DNA of 64,000 bases from Burkholderiales bacterium (GCA_016703325.1 JADJCH010000063.1:62001-126000), one strand, 5' to 3'; counted from the first letter of the stretch, positions 44,000 to 53,405 are shown. Numbers and translations are program-made. The notes: generated by a model not told the origin, from the sequence alone.

Positions 44000-44191
44000 G
44001 CGCAACCCGGCCCTCCGTCATCGACGGCACCGATGACGGGCTGATGAACTTTCGATGGCGTCTCTGACGGCAGCGCCGCTACAGTATCTTGCTCAGGCAG
44101 CGCCGCGGCCTGCCACCCGACACGGCACACCGGCGCAGCAGCCTCACGACGCGTGGACACGCCGCTGCGCCCCACCAGAGGAGACATCGAA

Positions 44192-45283
44192 ATGGCCGAG
44201 ATCCTGGGCCTGGGACTTTCCCACTACCCGCCGCTGAGCGGCTTCGACGAGAACATGGCCGGCATCCTGCGCGGCCGCCTGGCCGACCCGGACATCCCGG
44301 CCGAAGCCAAGGACCCGGCGAACTGGCCGGCCGCGATGCGTGCCGAATGGGGCGACGACCAGGGCCGCGCCGCGGCCGCCCGCCACCGCGAGGCCATGCT
44401 GGTGGGCTGCCGCAAGGTGCGCGAGGCGCTGGACGCATTTCAGCCGGACTTCGTGCTGATCTGGGGCGATGATCAGTACGAGAACTTCAAGGAAGACATC
44501 ATCCCGGCCTTCTGCGTGCAGGCCTACGGGGACATGACGGTCTACCCCTGGCGCCACGCCAGCGCCTCGGCGATGTTCGACGCCAAGACGAAGGACGCCT
44601 ACGGCGGCGGCAAACCCAATGTCTGGCAGGAGACGGCCGACACAGCGATGCTGCTGCGCGGCCACCCGCAGGCCGCGCGCCACCTGGCCGAGCAGCTGCT
44701 GCTCAACGAGTTCGACATCGCCTATTCGTACCAGCCGCTGCACCACCCGGGGCTGGCGCATGCCTTCCTGAACGCGGTGTTGTACCTGGACTACGACCGC
44801 CGCGGCTTCCCCTACCCGGTGGTGCCGGTGCAGGTCAACTGCTACGGCCGTGCGGTGGTGAGCTACAAGGGTTTTGCCAGCCCCTGGGCCGACCGGGGGC
44901 GGCAGCTCGATCCGCCGTCGCCCACGCCGCGGCGCTGCATGCGCTTTGGCGCGCAGATCGCGCGCATCCTGCGCGAGAGCCCCTGGCGGGTGGCGGTGGT
45001 GGCGTCGTCGAGCTGGTCGCACGCCTTCCTGGTGGACAAGACTTTCCGCATCCAGCCGGACGTGGCGGCCGACCGGCGCCTGTACGAGGCGCTGCTGGCG
45101 GGCGACTATGCGTTCTGGGAGAACTACAGCCTGGCGCAACTGGAGGACGCGGCGCAGCAGGAGGTGCTCAACTGGTTCGCCCTGGTGGGCGCGATGCAGG
45201 AGCTGGGGCTGAAGCTGGAGTGGTCCGACTTCGTCGAAACCTGGGTGTTCAACTCAAGCAAGGTCGCCGCCATCGCGCGCTGA
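44192..45283 (+). CDS. class III extradiol ring-cleavage dioxygenase (LigB-like)
   Basis: A 363-residue non-haem Fe(II) dioxygenase-fold protein. Candidate metal and catalytic residues are GLGLSHYPPLSG (His near residue 11), LIWGDDQYENF (about 88), QPLHHPGL (about 180) and SSWSHAFLVD (about 280), which follow the LigB order. The family cleaves catecholic rings; the substrate is not defined here. GAGGAGA 8 bp before ATG 44192 sets the start. It stands downstream of a LysR regulator; no other aromatic-degradation genes are adjacent, so it may be an isolated or accessory activity. Confidence 0.85.
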   Translation: MAEILGLGLSHYPPLSGFDENMAGILRGRLADPDIPAEAKDPANWPAAMRAEWGDDQGRAAAARHREAMLVGCRKVREALDAFQPDFVLIWGDDQYENFKEDIIPAFCVQAYGDMTVYPWRHASASAMFDAKTKDAYGGGKPNVWQETADTAMLLRGHPQAARHLAEQLLLNEFDIAYSYQPLHHPGLAHAFLNAVLYLDYDRRGFPYPVVPVQVNCYGRAVVSYKGFASPWADRGRQLDPPSPTPRRCMRFGAQIARILRESPWRVAVVASSSWSHAFLVDKTFRIQPDVAADRRLYEALLAGDYAFWENYSLAQLEDAAQQEVLNWFALVGAMQELGLKLEWSDFVETWVFNSSKVAAIAR

Positions 45284-45379
45284 CCGCTGCCGCGGCCGGC
45301 GGTGGCGGCGCGGTTGCTGCACACCCGCCGCTGCGCTGCGCAGAGGTTCGGTTCGGGTTCAGTGCAGGTTCAGTGGAGG

Positions 45380-45673
45380 TCAGTGATGCAGCGGGGCCGA
45401 TTCGGCCTCGGCCTGCAGCCGCAGTGACTCCAGTTCACCGATGAGTCGATCGGCATCCTTCAGGAAGCTGTCCCGATCGGTGTGGGGGTGACCCATCAAC
45501 AACACGGAGGAATGCTCCACCAGTGCAGGATCCCCGGCCAGCTTGGCCCAGCGGCGCACTTCGTAGTACGTCACCAACGCAAGCCGGCCCAGGTCACCGG
45601 TGCGGCGGGCATACCAGAGATCGGCCAGAAGGTCGTCGAGTCCGAGCCGGAGCTTGGGGGTCAGTGCATTCAT
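45380..45673 (-). CDS. small uncharacterised protein
   Basis: 97 residues, soluble and helical (LRLGLDDLLADLWYARRTGD, LVTYYEVRRWAKLAGDP, LKDADRLIGELESLRLQAE), with no motif I know. ATG 45673 is used; ATG 45688 is also possible. The region around it has a lower GC content than the flanking genes and ends in short GGTTCAGTG repeats (about 45347-45383). It is convergent with the dioxygenase gene and divergent from the TIR-related gene at 45951. Confidence 0.55.
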   Translation of the reverse strand: MNALTPKLRLGLDDLLADLWYARRTGDLGRLALVTYYEVRRWAKLAGDPALVEHSSVLLMGHPHTDRDSFLKDADRLIGELESLRLQAEAESAPLHH

Positions 45674-45950
45674 GGTGCGACGCAGCATCGGCCCGCAAGC
45701 TGAATGTAACCTTACAAATACCGCGTTCAAGGGTCAGGCTGGTGTTTGTACGTAGTCGAGTGGCAATCCGAGGTACCCCGGGGGTTTTGGGTGTTGCTCC
45801 AGGTTGGAGCGCACTTGCCGATCGCATGGCAGCGGCAAAGCCGGCGCGAGGGCGGTCGCATCGGATCCAGGCGATCACGGCTGCGGTTCCACGTTGACCA
45901 GGCCTACGATGCAGGGGTGTCTTCCCCCGTCCAACACGCTGGAGGCGGCC

Positions 45951-47456
45951 GTGAACCTGGCGCGAGAGTGTTTTGTCGTGATGCCCTACGGCAGCAAGCC
46001 CTTTCCGGATGGCAGCGGGCGCAGGTACGACTTTGAGAAGGTGTGGCGGGTGCTGATCACCCGGGCCGTGCGGGAGGCCGGCATGGCGCCGGTGCGCAGC
46101 GACCAGCGCATGACCTCCGGTATCGTGCATTCGGAGATGTTCCGCGACCTGCGTGACCGCGACGTGGTGCTGGCCGACCTGTCGCTGGACAACCCCAACG
46201 TCTTTTATGAACTGGGGGTGCGGCATGTGATGAGTGCCGGGGGAACGGTACTGATCTGCCGGCGCGACGCGAAGCTGCCCTTCGACGTGGGACTGTCGCG
46301 GGTGATCTTCTACGACTTCGACGGACAGAGCTTTGACTGGGAGGAGGTCGAGCGCGCCGTCAAGGAACTCAGCCTGGCGCTGACCGAGGCGGCCACCGGC
46401 CGGCCGGACAGCCCGGTGCATGCGCTGCTGGAGACGGTGCTGCCCAGCGACTCGGCGGCTGCGTTGCCGGCTGCGACGCGTGCACCGGAGCTGGCGCCCG
46501 ACGCACAGCCCTGCGACGCCTACCAGCGCCTCACCGCGGCATCCTGGCGGCAGGCCGGCGGCGGACTGGAGGCCCTGTTCGAGACCGAGCGGGGCAGCGT
46601 GTTCGGCTCGCGCGCGCTCGCCCACCTGGCGCTGGACACCGGGCTGCCTCTCGGCAGCGATCCCGGCGTGGACCTGAGCCGGCGCCTGGCCAACCACCTC
46701 AACGACGGCCAGCAGTACCACCTGGCCAACCGTCTCTACGAGGCACTGCTCGAGCGCGGCCGGCTCACCCGCGGCAGCCTGCTGGCCTATGCCTCCTCGT
46801 ACAGCGAGGCGCAGGACGACATTGCCGGGGCCGCACGGGGCATCGAGATCGCGCAGCAGGCGCTGGAGCAGGCACAGGCCTGCCATGCGGACGGCGAATC
46901 GGCCGAAGGGGTGATCGCCCGGGCCGAGTGCCACCGCCGCATCGCCGGACTGCGCCAGTGGTACTGGCAGAAGAGCGCCCAGCCGGCGGACCTGGAGGCC
47001 GCGATCCGCAGCTTTGGCGACGCGGTGCACTGGAACGACCGGGCTCGGCAGATCGGCATGCTCAAGCACCCGGGCTTCCTGGCCCAGGCCCGCCTGAAGC
47101 TGCTGGTGCTGCTGCGCATCCGCGACGCCAGCGCCGAGCGGCCGGACCAGGAGCGGCTGCGCGAGGCCATCGTCTCGCTGTCGGCCCAGCCGAACGACGA
47201 CGTGAAGGGCCTGTCCTACCTCGGCTGGTTCCAGGCGCTGGCGCTGGCCGACCTGGGGCAGGGAGAAGCCGCGCTGCGCAAGGCCCGCGCCACTCTGGCC
47301 GACGACGCGGTGCTGCGCAGCGATGCGGAGCACTGGGAAATCGGGCGGCGGCAGTACGCGCTGATCCGCCGCTTCATTGAGCAGTACCTGCCCTACCTGC
47401 GCCACCACGGCATCGTCGGGCAGATCGCGCAGCTGCTGCAGCCCAGTCGGCGCTGA
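45951..47456 (+). CDS. deoxyribosyltransferase/TIR-like Rossmann protein with helical repeat C-terminus
   Basis: 501 residues. The N-terminal Rossmann-like domain (about 1-140) has CFVVMPYGSKPF, SDQRMTSGIVHSEMFRDL and ADLSLDNPNVFYELGVRH (about 78-95), a signature of nucleoside 2-deoxyribosyltransferase-like and TIR-related domains. The ELG glutamate would be the catalytic residue. The C-terminal 350 residues are TPR-like helical repeats, as in proteins annotated TRAFs-binding domain (DUF4071). GTG 45951 with GGAGG 5 bp upstream was preferred; an ATG at 45909 is open. The architecture is that of a sensor/effector, possibly antiphage; this is inference. It stands alone. Confidence 0.75.
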   Translation: MNLARECFVVMPYGSKPFPDGSGRRYDFEKVWRVLITRAVREAGMAPVRSDQRMTSGIVHSEMFRDLRDRDVVLADLSLDNPNVFYELGVRHVMSAGGTVLICRRDAKLPFDVGLSRVIFYDFDGQSFDWEEVERAVKELSLALTEAATGRPDSPVHALLETVLPSDSAAALPAATRAPELAPDAQPCDAYQRLTAASWRQAGGGLEALFETERGSVFGSRALAHLALDTGLPLGSDPGVDLSRRLANHLNDGQQYHLANRLYEALLERGRLTRGSLLAYASSYSEAQDDIAGAARGIEIAQQALEQAQACHADGESAEGVIARAECHRRIAGLRQWYWQKSAQPADLEAAIRSFGDAVHWNDRARQIGMLKHPGFLAQARLKLLVLLRIRDASAERPDQERLREAIVSLSAQPNDDVKGLSYLGWFQALALADLGQGEAALRKARATLADDAVLRSDAEHWEIGRRQYALIRRFIEQYLPYLRHHGIVGQIAQLLQPSRR

Positions 47457-47468
47457 GGCGCGCCATCA

Positions 47469-47487
47469 ACGGGCCGCTGCGGCCCGT
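47469..47487. terminator. palindrome between convergent genes
   Basis: ACGGGCC / GGCCCGT with a 5-base loop in the 47-bp gap between two convergent genes. No T-tract on either strand, so it is at best a weak bidirectional terminator. Confidence 0.35.
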
Positions 47488-47503
47488 GGGCGTCAGACGT
47501 TGG

Positions 47504-48598
47504 TCAGACGTTGAACAGGAAGTTCAGCACGTCGCCGTCCTTGACGACGTACTCCTTGCCTTCTGCGCGCATCTTGCCGGCGTCCTTGGCGCCCTGCTCA
47601 CCGCCGAACTTGATGAAGTCCTCGTAGGCGATGGTCTGGGCGCGGATGAAGCCGCGCTCGAAGTCGCCGTGGATCACGCCGGCGGCCTGCGGCGCGGTGT
47701 CGCCGACGTGGATGGTCCAGGCGCGCACTTCCTTCACGCCCGCAGTGAAGTAGGTCTGCAGGCCCAGCAGCTTGAAGCCGGCGCGTATCAGGCGGTTCAG
47801 GCCCGGCTCGTTCTGGCCCATTTCGGCCAGGAACATCGCGCGGTCCTCGTCCTCCATCTCGGCCAGTTCGGCCTCGGTCTTGGCGCAGATGGCCACCACC
47901 TCGCTCTTCTGTGCGGCGGCGTAGTCCTTCAGGCGGTCCAGGAAGGGGTTGTTCTCGAAGCCGGTTTCACTCACGTTGCCGACGAACATCGCCGGCTTGG
48001 CGGTGATCAGGCACAGCGGCTTGAGCAGCACCAGCTCTTCCTTGCTGAAGTCCACCGAGCGCACCGGGCGGGCCTGGTCGAGCGCGGCCTGGCACTTCTC
48101 CAGCACCTTGACCAGGGCGGCGGCGTCCTTGTCGTTGCCCGAGCGGGCCGCCTTCAGGGAGCGCTGCAGCGTCTTCTCGACGGTGCTCAGGTCGGCCAGG
48201 CAGAGTTCGGTCTGGATCACCTCGATGTCGCTGATCGGGTCCACCTTGCCGGCCACGTGGATGACGTTGTCGTCCTCGAAGCAGCGCACCACGTTGACGA
48301 TGGCGTCGGTCTCGCGGATGTGGCTGAGGAACTGGTTGCCCAGGCCTTCGCCCTTGCTGGCGCCCGCCACCAGACCGGCAATGTCCACAAACTCGACGAT
48401 GGCCGGCAGGATGCGCTCGGGTTTGACGATCTCGGCGAGTTTGCCCAGGCGCGGATCGGGCACTTCCACCACGCCGACGTTGGGCTCGATGGTGCAGAAG
48501 GGGTAGTTCTCGGCCGCGATGCCGGCTTGGGTGAGGGCGTTGAAGAGGGTGGACTTGCCGACGTTGGGCAGGCCCACGATGCCGCACTTGAGGCTCAT
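47504..48598 (-). CDS. ychF: redox-regulated ATPase YchF (Obg family)
   Basis: A 364-residue ribosome-associated P-loop ATPase with the G-domain motifs GLPNVGKSTLFNALT and DIAGLVAGASKGEGLGNQFL. A helical insertion follows, and the C-terminal TGS domain is seen as IHVGDTAPQAAGVIHGDFERGFIRA, ending VKDGDVLNFLFNV. YchF prefers ATP to GTP and acts in stress and translation control. Start ATG 48598 (MSLKCGIVG) is the family start. Confidence 0.97.
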   Translation of the reverse strand: MSLKCGIVGLPNVGKSTLFNALTQAGIAAENYPFCTIEPNVGVVEVPDPRLGKLAEIVKPERILPAIVEFVDIAGLVAGASKGEGLGNQFLSHIRETDAIVNVVRCFEDDNVIHVAGKVDPISDIEVIQTELCLADLSTVEKTLQRSLKAARSGNDKDAAALVKVLEKCQAALDQARPVRSVDFSKEELVLLKPLCLITAKPAMFVGNVSETGFENNPFLDRLKDYAAAQKSEVVAICAKTEAELAEMEDEDRAMFLAEMGQNEPGLNRLIRAGFKLLGLQTYFTAGVKEVRAWTIHVGDTAPQAAGVIHGDFERGFIRAQTIAYEDFIKFGGEQGAKDAGKMRAEGKEYVVKDGDVLNFLFNV

Positions 48599-48900
48599 GG
48601 TGTCGTACTCAGGGGAAAGACGGGCTGCGGCCGCGGCGCGGCGTCGATGCGAGCCGGCGGGCGAAAGTCGGATTGTAGGTGGCGGGTCCCGGGAAGGTTT
48701 CCACCAGGACGGTTTCCAACAGGCAACGGTTGCCTCCCTGCACCGGACGGACCGGCAGCGCAGATTGACGACGCGCAAGCTGTGCGCCGCAGCCGGGTCG
48801 AACAATGCCCACTTCGGCCCGGCGGGGAGATCCCCTGCGGGCCGCCAGGGCCTGGATTCACAAGCCAGGACAGCGTACCGAGGACCCAGGAGACGAACCG
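48599..48900. other. divergent promoter region of ychF and the oxidoreductase operon
   Basis: 302 bp with no gene. AGGAGACG lies just before the start at 48901. No riboswitch or strong palindrome was recognised. Confidence 0.5.
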
Positions 48901-49491
48901 ATGCTGCAGATCCGCATCCACGGTCGGGGTGGGCAGGGGGTGGTCACCGCCGCCGAGCTGCTCTCTCTCGCCGCCTTTGAACAGGGGCGGCATGCCCAGG
49001 CCTTCCCGAGCTTCGGCTCGGAACGCACCGGGGCGCCGGTGGTGGCGTTCTGCCGCATCGACGACCGCGAGATCCGCCTGCGCGAGCCCATCATGGCGCC
49101 GGACGTATTGATCGTGCAGGACCCCACGCTGCTGCACCAGGTGGACGTGTTCCAGGGCCTGAAGCCGGACGGCTATGTGCTGATCAACAGCCGCCGCAGC
49201 TTCGACGACCTGGGCGTGGGCGAGGTGGCCAGGCGCTTTCGCCACGAGCGGCTGACCACCGTGCCGGCCACCGAGATCGCACTCAAGCACCTGGGCCGGC
49301 CGCTGCCCAATGCGGTGCTGCTGGGCGGGTTCGCCGCATTGTCCCGGCTCGTTTCGCTGGACGCGGTGGCGCACGCCATCCGCCACACCTTCAAGGGCGC
49401 GGTGGCCGAAGGCAACGTGGCCGCCGCGGCCGAGGCCTTCGCCTACGTCGAACGCGAACTGGAGGAGTTGGCCCATGCTCAAGCAGATTGA
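48901..49491 (+). CDS. 2-oxoacid:acceptor oxidoreductase, gamma subunit
   Basis: 196 residues. IRIHGRGGQGVVTAAELLSLAAFEQGR is the hallmark of the gamma domain of pyruvate/2-oxoacid:ferredoxin oxidoreductases, followed by FPSFGSERTGAPV. It forms part of the CoA-dependent complex that oxidatively decarboxylates a 2-oxoacid. It is first of four tightly packed genes (gamma, alpha, beta, electron-transfer subunit), with its end overlapping the alpha gene by 17 bp. AGGAGACGAACCG before ATG 48901. Confidence 0.92.
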   Translation: MLQIRIHGRGGQGVVTAAELLSLAAFEQGRHAQAFPSFGSERTGAPVVAFCRIDDREIRLREPIMAPDVLIVQDPTLLHQVDVFQGLKPDGYVLINSRRSFDDLGVGEVARRFRHERLTTVPATEIALKHLGRPLPNAVLLGGFAALSRLVSLDAVAHAIRHTFKGAVAEGNVAAAAEAFAYVERELEELAHAQAD

Positions 49492-50728
49492 GGGTTCCCG
49501 GGCGGTGGCCGAGGCGGTGGCGCTGGCCCGCCCGGAGGTGATCTGCGCCTACCCGATCTCGCCGCAGACCCACATCGTCGAAGGGCTGGGTGAACTGGTG
49601 AAGAGCGGTGCGCTCAGCCCCTGCGAATTCATCAACGTGGAGAGCGAGTTCGCCGCGATGAGCGTGGCCATCGGCGCCAGCGCGGCCGGTGCGCGCAGCT
49701 ACACCGCCACCGCCAGCCAGGGCCTTCTGTTCATGGCCGAGGCGGTCTACAACGCCAGCGGACTGGGCCTGCCGATCGTGATGACGGTGGCCAACCGCGC
49801 GATCGGCGCGCCGATCAACATCTGGAACGACCACAGCGACAGCATGAGCCAGCGCGACTGCGGCTGGATCCAGCTGTTTGCCGAGACCAACCAGGAGGCT
49901 GCCGACCTGCACATCCAGGCCTTCAAGCTGGCCGAGGAGCTGTCCATGCCGGTGATGGTGTGCATGGACGGTTTCATCCTCACCCACGCGGTGGAGCGGG
50001 TGGACCTGCCCGAGCAGATCGAGGTGGACGCCTTCCTGCCACCCTATGAGCCGCGCCAGGTGCTGGACGTGAACGAGCCGGTGTCCATCGGCGCGATGGT
50101 CGGCCCGGAGGCCTTCATGGAGGTGCGCTACCTGGCGCATGCCAAGCAGACGCTGGCGCTGCAGCGCATCCCGGAGATTGCCGCGGAGTTTGCCGGCCGC
50201 TTCGGCCGTGTCTCCGGCGGGCTGGTCAAGGGTTACCACTGCCAGGACGCCGAGACGGTGGTGGTGGCGCTGGGCTCCGTGCTGGGCACGATCAAGGACA
50301 CGGTGGACGAGCTGCGGCGCGACGGCATGAGCATCGGCGTGCTGGGCATCCACTCCTTCCGCCCCTTCCCGCTGGCAGCGGTGCGCGCCGCGCTGCAGGA
50401 CGCCAAACGGGTGGTGGTGCTGGAAAAGAGCTTCTCGGTCGGCCTGGGCGGGGTGGTGTCCACCGACGTGCGCCTGGCGCTGTCGGGCCTGCAGCTGCAG
50501 GGCTACACCGTGGTGGCCGGCCTGGGCGGGCGGGCCATCACCCAGGCCTCGCTGGCGCGCATGCTGCACGACGCGGTGGCCGGCCGGCTGGAGCCGCTGA
50601 CCTTCCTCGACCTCGACCAGCGCATCGTGCAGCGCCAGCTGGAACGCGAGGCCGCCACCCGCCGCAGCGGGCCGATCGCCGAGAACCTGCTGCGCGATCT
50701 GGGCACCGTCGCCTCGAAAGTGAGCTGA
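49475..50728 (+). CDS. 2-oxoacid:acceptor oxidoreductase, alpha subunit
   Basis: 417 residues. The pyrimidine-binding domain of the TPP enzyme is at the N-terminus (CAYPISPQTHIVEGLGELV, EFINVESEFAAMS, YTATASQGLLFM), followed by a transketolase C-terminal-like domain (HSFRPFPLAAVRAAL, VVLEKSFSVGLGG). It is split from the other subunits, as in archaeal-type heterotetramers. Size and layout recall pyruvate and phenylglyoxylate oxidoreductases; the substrate is not decided by sequence alone. GGAGGAG precedes ATG 49475. Confidence 0.92.
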   Translation: MLKQIEGSRAVAEAVALARPEVICAYPISPQTHIVEGLGELVKSGALSPCEFINVESEFAAMSVAIGASAAGARSYTATASQGLLFMAEAVYNASGLGLPIVMTVANRAIGAPINIWNDHSDSMSQRDCGWIQLFAETNQEAADLHIQAFKLAEELSMPVMVCMDGFILTHAVERVDLPEQIEVDAFLPPYEPRQVLDVNEPVSIGAMVGPEAFMEVRYLAHAKQTLALQRIPEIAAEFAGRFGRVSGGLVKGYHCQDAETVVVALGSVLGTIKDTVDELRRDGMSIGVLGIHSFRPFPLAAVRAALQDAKRVVVLEKSFSVGLGGVVSTDVRLALSGLQLQGYTVVAGLGGRAITQASLARMLHDAVAGRLEPLTFLDLDQRIVQRQLEREAATRRSGPIAENLLRDLGTVASKVS

Positions 50729-50730
50729 CC

Positions 50731-51753
50731 ATGCACCAGCCAATCAAGTTCTACCAGACGGGCACGTTCACCGTCGGCAACCGCCTGCTCGCACCCGAGC
50801 AGCGCAGCGTGCAGGCCAGCACCGAGCGCAGCAACTCGCTCAACTCCGGCCACCGCGCCTGCCAGGGCTGCGGGGAGGCGCTGGGCGCGCGCTACGCGGT
50901 GGATGCCGCGATGCGCGCGACGGGCAACCGGCTGATCGCCGCCAACGCCACCGGCTGCCTGGAGGTGTTCTCCACGCCGTACCCGGAAACCAGCTGGCAG
51001 CTGCCCTGGATCCACTCGCTGTTCGGCAACGCCGCCGCGGTGGGCACCGGCATCGCCGCGGCGCTCAAAGTCAAGGCCCTCAAGGCCGGGCAGGAGCACA
51101 GCGACGTGCGGGTGATCGCCCAGGGTGGCGACGGCGGCACCACCGACATCGGCTTCGGCTGCCTGTCGGGCATGTTCGAGCGCAACGATGACGTGCTCTA
51201 CCTCTGCTACGACAACGAGGCCTACATGAACACGGGGGTGCAGCGCAGCAGCGCCACGCCACCGGCCGCACGCACCGCCACCACCATGGCGGTGGGGGCG
51301 CACCCGGGCGCCGAGTTCGGCCAGGGCAAGAACCTGCCGCTGATCGCGATGGCGCATGAGATCCCCTACGTCGCCACCGCCACGGTCGCCGACCTGCGCG
51401 ACCTGGAGGCCAAGGTCGAGCGTGCCATGTCGATGCACGGTGCGCGTTACCTGCACATCCTGGTGCCCTGCCCGCTGGGCTGGGGCGCGGCCAGCCAGGA
51501 CACCATCCGCCTGGCCCGGCTGGCGCGCGAGACCGGCATCTTCCCGGTGTTCGAGGCCGAACACGGCGAGGTGACGGCGGTCACCCAAATTCGCCGCCAT
51601 GTGCCGGTGGAGGAGTACCTGCGGCCGCAGAAGCGTTTTGCCCATCTGTTCAGCGGCGCGGGACAGCCCGGGGTGATCGAAAAAATCCAGGCCGAGGCGG
51701 ACCGCAACATCCGCCGCTTCAAGCTGCTCGACGAAGCGCAACAGGAGGCCTGA
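50731..51753 (+). CDS. 2-oxoacid:acceptor oxidoreductase, beta subunit (TPP-binding)
   Basis: 340 residues. The thiamine diphosphate site is GGDGGTTDIGFG (about 130-141) with the downstream YDNEAYMNTGVQRS. Cysteines for a [4Fe-4S] cluster are in CQGCGEALG (about 45) and CLEVF (about 76). The last part includes ILVPCPLGW. It starts 2 bp after the alpha gene, and the next gene starts 2 bp after it. This subunit binds the substrate carbonyl and passes electrons to the ferredoxin-type fourth subunit. Confidence 0.93.
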   Translation: MHQPIKFYQTGTFTVGNRLLAPEQRSVQASTERSNSLNSGHRACQGCGEALGARYAVDAAMRATGNRLIAANATGCLEVFSTPYPETSWQLPWIHSLFGNAAAVGTGIAAALKVKALKAGQEHSDVRVIAQGGDGGTTDIGFGCLSGMFERNDDVLYLCYDNEAYMNTGVQRSSATPPAARTATTMAVGAHPGAEFGQGKNLPLIAMAHEIPYVATATVADLRDLEAKVERAMSMHGARYLHILVPCPLGWGAASQDTIRLARLARETGIFPVFEAEHGEVTAVTQIRRHVPVEEYLRPQKRFAHLFSGAGQPGVIEKIQAEADRNIRRFKLLDEAQQEA

Positions 51754-51755
51754 CC

Positions 51756-53405
51756 ATGGACAAGCCGTTTGCGATCACGCTCGACCCGGGCTCATCTCTC
51801 GCGAACAAGACCGGCAGCTGGCGCACGCTGCGCCCGGTCTACCGCGACCACCTGCCGCCCTGCAACGCCCAGTGCCCCGCGGGCGAGGACATCCAGGGCT
51901 GGCTGTACCACGCCGAAGGTGGCGACTACCAGGCCGCCTGGCGCCACCTGACACGCGACAACCCCTTCCCGGCCGTCATGGGCCGGGTCTGCTACCACTC
52001 CTGTGAAGGCGCCTGCAATCGCGGCAAGATCGACGCCGCGGTGGGCATCAACTCGGTGGAGCGTTTCCTCGGCGACGAGGCGCTCAAGCGCGGCTGGCGC
52101 TTCGAGCCGCCAGCGGCCGATCTGCTGGCGCGCGGCAAACATGTGCTGGTGGTCGGCGCCGGCCCCTCGGGCATGTCCGCTGCCTACCACCTGAGGCGCC
52201 TCGGTCACGCCGTCACGGTGCTGGAGGCCGGCCCGGCCGCCGGCGGCATGATGCGCTTCGGCATCCCCAAGTACCGCCTGCCGCGCGAGGTGCTGGACGC
52301 CGAGATGGCGCGCATCGTGGCGATGGGTGTGACGCTGGAGCTGAACACCAAGGTCGACGACCTGGCACAAACGATGAAGGACGGCGGCTACGACGCGGCC
52401 TTCCTGGCCGTGGGCGCGCACATCGCCAAACGCACCTTCATCCCCGCCAAGGACGGCTCGCGCATCCTCGATGCCGTCTCGCTGCTGCGCAGCATGGAGG
52501 GTGAGGACAAACCCATGCTCGGCCGCCGCGTGGTGGTCTACGGCGGCGGCAACACCGCCATCGACGTGGCGCGCACCGCCAAACGCCTGGGCGCCACCGA
52601 GGCCATCATCGTCTACCGCCGCACCCGGGAGAAGATGCCCGCGCACGACTTCGAGGTCGAGGAGGCGCTGCAGGAGGGTGTGATGGTCAAGTGGCTGTCC
52701 ACCATCAAGAAGGCCGGCGACGAGGCCAGTGCCGGCGCGCTCACCATCGAGAAGATGGCGCTGGACGAACACGGCAACCCCCAGCCCACCGGCGAGTACG
52801 AGACGCTGGAGGCCGACTCGCTGGTGCTGGCGCTGGGCCAGGACGTAGACCTCTCGCTGCTCGACGGCGTGCCCGGCCTGGAGATGAAGGACGGCGTGGT
52901 GCAGGTCGACCCCGCCACGATGATGACCGGCCACCCCGGCCTGTTCGCCGGAGGCGACATGGTGCCGGCCTCGCGCAACGTCACGGTGGCGGTGGGCCAT
53001 GGCAAGAAAGCGGCGCGCCACATCCATGCATGGCTGAATGGAACCACGCAGGCCTCGCCACCGAAGCATCCCCCTGCCCCCTTCGAGCGCCTCAACCCCT
53101 GGTACTACAGCGACGCCCCCAAGACCCTGCGCCCGCAGCTCGACCTGGCGCGGCGCACCAGCAGCTTCGACGAGGTGCAGGGCGGCCTCACCGAGGACAA
53201 CGCCCTGTTCGAGGCCCGTCGCTGCCTGTCCTGCGGCAACTGCTTCGAGTGCGACAACTGCTACGGCGTCTGCCCCGACAACGCGGTGATCAAACTCGGC
53301 CCGGGCAAGCGCTTTGCGATCAACCTCGACTACTGCAAGGGCTGCGGCATCTGCGCCGCCGAGTGCCCCTGCGGCGCGATCGAGATGGTGGCGGAGGAGG
53401 TGTAG
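51756..53405 (+). CDS. GltD-like FAD/NAD(P) oxidoreductase fused to a two-cluster ferredoxin
   Basis: 549 residues, fourth subunit of the oxidoreductase operon. The N-terminal Fe-S domain (CNAQCPAGEDIQGWLYHAEGG, YHSCEGACNRG) is as in the glutamate synthase small subunit. It is followed by FAD binding VVGAGPSGMSAAYHLRRLG (about 132) and NAD(P) binding VVYGGGNTAIDVARTAKRLG (about 257). The C-terminus has two [4Fe-4S] motifs, CLSCGNCFECDNCYGVCPDN and CKGCGICAAECPCGAI. It would replace the separate delta subunit and pass electrons from 2-oxoacid oxidation to NAD(P) or draw them in the reverse direction. Fusion of both functions in one chain is notable. Confidence 0.92.
   Translation: MDKPFAITLDPGSSLANKTGSWRTLRPVYRDHLPPCNAQCPAGEDIQGWLYHAEGGDYQAAWRHLTRDNPFPAVMGRVCYHSCEGACNRGKIDAAVGINSVERFLGDEALKRGWRFEPPAADLLARGKHVLVVGAGPSGMSAAYHLRRLGHAVTVLEAGPAAGGMMRFGIPKYRLPREVLDAEMARIVAMGVTLELNTKVDDLAQTMKDGGYDAAFLAVGAHIAKRTFIPAKDGSRILDAVSLLRSMEGEDKPMLGRRVVVYGGGNTAIDVARTAKRLGATEAIIVYRRTREKMPAHDFEVEEALQEGVMVKWLSTIKKAGDEASAGALTIEKMALDEHGNPQPTGEYETLEADSLVLALGQDVDLSLLDGVPGLEMKDGVVQVDPATMMTGHPGLFAGGDMVPASRNVTVAVGHGKKAARHIHAWLNGTTQASPPKHPPAPFERLNPWYYSDAPKTLRPQLDLARRTSSFDEVQGGLTEDNALFEARRCLSCGNCFECDNCYGVCPDNAVIKLGPGKRFAINLDYCKGCGICAAECPCGAIEMVAEEV

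Noticed and set aside
43970..44190. tRNA or other structured RNA between the LysR and dioxygenase genes
   Set aside because: No cloverleaf, no conserved TTCGA arm and no CCA end; only an ordinary intergenic promoter region.
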